This document shows positions 62,357 to 64,000 of a stretch of DNA of 64,000 nt, piece by piece. The number at the start of each line of letters is the position of its first letter. The first letter of the stretch is position 1. The DNA lies in contig NZ_CP100351.1 of assembly GCF_024204645.1 (NCBI RefSeq), forward strand, positions 1,054,001 through 1,118,000. The letters are read 5' to 3'. The DNA is from Desulfomicrobium sp. ZS1. Lineage in GTDB: Bacteria > Desulfobacterota > Desulfovibrionia > Desulfovibrionales > Desulfomicrobiaceae. The notes beneath the pieces were generated by a model. That model saw nothing but the letters and a program-made list of their open reading frames with translations, was not told where the DNA came from and did not search any database. The position numbers and the translations under genes were made by a program.

Positions 62357-63052
62357 TCACTGTTTTGCCTTAGGCTCAGGCCTGTGTTTGCGAACGCGTA
62401 TGGCGGCCGCGATGTAAACCGCGGCGAGGATGCTGAAGATGTAAGCCTGCACCATGCCGGTGAGCAGCCCCAGCATGGTCATGACGATCGGAAAGAGGAA
62501 GGGAGTGATCGTGATCAGGATAGCGATAATCATCGTCCCGCTCATCATGTTGCCGAACAGACGGACGGCCAGGGCCAGCGTGCGCGAGATTTCACTGATA
62601 ATGTTAAAAGGCAGCATAATGAACGTCGGCTTCATATAGGACTTGAGGTAGTCGCCGAGCCCTTGTTCTTGGATACCGAAGAACGGCACGGCCACGAACA
62701 CGCACAGCGCGAGCGCAACCGTGGTCGAAAGCGAACCGGTCGGCGGCTCGTAACCGGGAATGACGGTGCAGAGGCTGGCTACGGCGACAAAAAGGAAGAG
62801 CGTGCCCAGAAAGTCGAGATATTTTTGCGGCTGAGGGAGGCCTATTTCTTCAATTTGTTTTTCGATGCCGGTGACGACGATTTCAAGAAGGTTCTGCCAG
62901 TGGGAACGTGCCAGATCCGTGGAAAGTTTGCGCGTAATGATTTTTGAACCAATGGCCATTACGAGCATCAGCCCCCACGTGAATGCAATGGTGGCGTTGA
63001 GTTTGAGAAACCCGTATTCCCAAAATATGATCTCGTCGGGGCTAAGCCGCAT
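62357..63052 (-). CDS. atpB: N-ATPase subunit a
   Basis: 231 residues. Five to six membrane segments, with the essential Arg in RTLALAVRLFGNMMSG and the last helix GLLTGMVQAYIFSILAAVYIAAA. It is the stator half-channel. It overlaps atpR by 11 bases. Confidence 0.93.
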   Translation of the reverse strand: MRLSPDEIIFWEYGFLKLNATIAFTWGLMLVMAIGSKIITRKLSTDLARSHWQNLLEIVVTGIEKQIEEIGLPQPQKYLDFLGTLFLFVAVASLCTVIPGYEPPTGSLSTTVALALCVFVAVPFFGIQEQGLGDYLKSYMKPTFIMLPFNIISEISRTLALAVRLFGNMMSGTMIIAILITITPFLFPIVMTMLGLLTGMVQAYIFSILAAVYIAAAIRVRKHRPEPKAKQ

Positions 63053-63356
63053 GGCTTTCTTCCTGCGCCAAGCAAGCCGGCTTATGCACCGCTTGCGTGA
63101 GCCGCGTCACGATAAGGCGCGCAATGAGAAATCCAAGGAGGCAGACCAGCAGCCTCTCCCAATGACCGTCTGCGATAAAATGAAATGCTGTCAGGGTAAC
63201 GCTCATTCTCAGCAACAGACTGCCGCAGAACCAAAACGTCGGCCGTTTGGACGAAACGCCTTTCCGCACCGTCCACCAGAGCCCGCCGAAGAACAGCGCG
63301 CCGAGCAAAACGCCCGCCATCAACGCCAGGATCAGTGTCAAAGTTTCATTCATCAT
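63042..63356 (-). CDS. atpR: N-ATPase accessory membrane protein AtpR
   Basis: 104 residues, three membrane segments (LTLILALMAGVLLGALFFGGLWWTV; FWFCGSLLLRMSVTLTAFHFIADG; LLVCLLGFLIARLIV). AtpR occurs only in N-ATPase operons and is thought to help c-ring assembly. It overlaps atpQ by 11 bases. Confidence 0.9.
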   Translation of the reverse strand: MMNETLTLILALMAGVLLGALFFGGLWWTVRKGVSSKRPTFWFCGSLLLRMSVTLTAFHFIADGHWERLLVCLLGFLIARLIVTRLTQAVHKPACLAQEESHAA

Positions 63357-63699
63357 TGTCCTCCTGTTCCTTCCTCATTTCCCTGTCTTCTTTGGACACC
63401 CAATGCCAGGCATTAAAACAGCCGATTGCGAGCCCGGCCACGAGCAGTGCCAGTGTCCAAGAGTGGCTTCCCGGATGGTGGTGGTCCAGCCAGATGCCGA
63501 GCGCCGCGCCGAGCAGCGTTGGAATCACCACCGACCAGCCTATAAGCCCCATCATACCCAGGCCAAACCAGATGCCCGGCGTGGGGTTGCGTCGCGCCTT
63601 GAGCTTGCGCGCCGCCTTGGCGCCGACTTTTTGACTGAACGTGGTCCGGTCTTTCGTGTTTTTGAGTTCCGATCTTTCATTCATGATGAAATTCCGCAA
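63346..63699 (-). CDS. atpQ: N-ATPase accessory protein AtpQ (AtpI-like)
   Basis: 117 residues (or 112 from the ATG at 63684). Basic N-terminal tail, then two membrane segments (GIWFGLGMMGLIGWSVVIPTLLGAALGIWL; LALLVAGLAIGCFNAWHWV), as in AtpI proteins. It overlaps atpC by 8-23 bases. Confidence 0.9.
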   Translation of the reverse strand: MRNFIMNERSELKNTKDRTTFSQKVGAKAARKLKARRNPTPGIWFGLGMMGLIGWSVVIPTLLGAALGIWLDHHHPGSHSWTLALLVAGLAIGCFNAWHWVSKEDREMRKEQEDNDE

Positions 63700-64000
63700 A
63701 GCGGCGGATAAAACCGCTCTCCATTTTCGCCATCACCGAGCGGACGATCTGCTCCCGCTCGTTGAAGTTCAGAAATTCCTGCTCCACCGTCTCGCGCAAA
63801 AGGCCCAAGTCCTTTCCTTCAATTGCGTTACGCACAGAGACAAACACATCAGGACCGGTCTTGACCAGGCTTCCTTCATCGACGGCTACGTAAATTTCAC
63901 CCTCCGCTTCGTTTTCGTAGATCAGAATTCCGGGCGTAAGCGCCGCGACGCAGTCGAGCCTGTGTGGCAAAAGTCCGAACGACCCTTCGCGGGTCTCTGC
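63677..64000 (-). CDS. atpC: N-ATPase subunit epsilon, 5' end beyond window
   Basis: The frame is open to base 64000. Its visible part begins AETREGSFGLLPHRLDCVAAL, the epsilon beta-sandwich, so the start codon lies outside; the TTG at 63970 is not the true start. The C-terminal helical part is short (EQEFLNFNEREQIVRSVMAKMESGFIRRF). atpD is expected upstream. Confidence 0.92.
   Translation of the reverse strand, partial: AETREGSFGLLPHRLDCVAALTPGILIYENEAEGEIYVAVDEGSLVKTGPDVFVSVRNAIEGKDLGLLRETVEQEFLNFNEREQIVRSVMAKMESGFIRRFAEFHHE

Overview
The window reads as the chromosome of a Gram-negative, most likely sulfate-reducing deltaproteobacterium of the Desulfovibrionales (Desulfomicrobium/Desulfovibrio-like). 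This is inferred from the gene mix: an ABC-type (group 2-like) capsule export locus, a SulP anion transporter, an APS-reductase-like PP-loop protein, a serine dehydratase, an adenosine-specific kinase and an N-type ATPase. No rRNA or other phylogenetic marker is present, so the genus is not fixed. Housekeeping DNA is GC-rich. Positions 1-3000 and 8700-15300 are clearly AT-rich and look acquired.

Layout. (1) 1-8850, all minus strand: capsule export operon kpsF - lipoprotein - kpsM - kpsT - kpsE - kpsD, then two AT-rich surface-polysaccharide genes; the last (HAD, COG5610-like) runs off the left edge. (2) 8886-15270: degraded mobile region with an IS66 remnant (tnpA-tnpB, no tnpC), a secreted CHAP-domain protein, an ISL3-family element with intact ends and an 8-bp target duplication inserted into a BRO-N/antirepressor-like gene, a small membrane protein and a long gene-free stretch. 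(3) 15271-22476: TlyC/CorC-like protein, SulP transporter with universal stress protein, methyltransferase, a GxxExxY gene with one nonsense codon overlapping dinD, and tRNA-Met. (4) 22505-35932: flavin disulfide reductase, hybrid histidine kinase, adenosine-specific kinase, SlyB-like lipoprotein, sdaA with an overlapping unknown gene, DUF493 gene, tRNA-Lys, MFS and BASS transporters, PilZ protein, an acidic unknown protein and an APC permease. (5) 36029-41475: thiamine salvage set thiM-thiE-thiD-thiZ-thiX-thiY behind a TPP riboswitch, with 600 bp of repeats between thiX and thiY. (6) 41526-45348: a complete siaABCD signalling operon. (7) 45798-58676, plus strand: APS-reductase-like protein, ispG, ADP-ribosylglycohydrolase-like gene, two DUF1016 nucleases, proS, xseA (with a truncated 5' duplicate), M23 peptidase, xseB, ispA, dxs. 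(8) 58718-64000, minus strand: N-ATPase operon atpC-Q-R-B-E-F-A-G, with atpD expected just beyond the right edge.

How the genes work together: kpsF makes the Kdo precursor and kpsMTED export the chain. ThiXYZ import pyrimidine precursor, which ThiD, ThiM and ThiE turn into thiamine phosphate, all under TPP control. SiaA and SiaB set the phosphorylation of SiaC, which controls the diguanylate cyclase SiaD. Dxs, IspG and IspA are parts of isoprenoid synthesis.

The most unusual signals are: (a) a 5' fragment of xseA about 92% identical to the intact gene, separated from it by exactly one DUF1016 nuclease gene; (b) a dispersed intergenic repeat whose two copies keep conserved flanks and a perfect 11-bp stem, with completely different stem sequences; (c) a PP-loop protein with the APS-reductase iron-sulfur cysteines but no C-terminal catalytic cysteine; (d) an ADP-ribosylglycohydrolase-like protein without the usual metal aspartates; (e) a hybrid kinase with a degenerate C-terminal receiver next to an adenosine-specific kinase.
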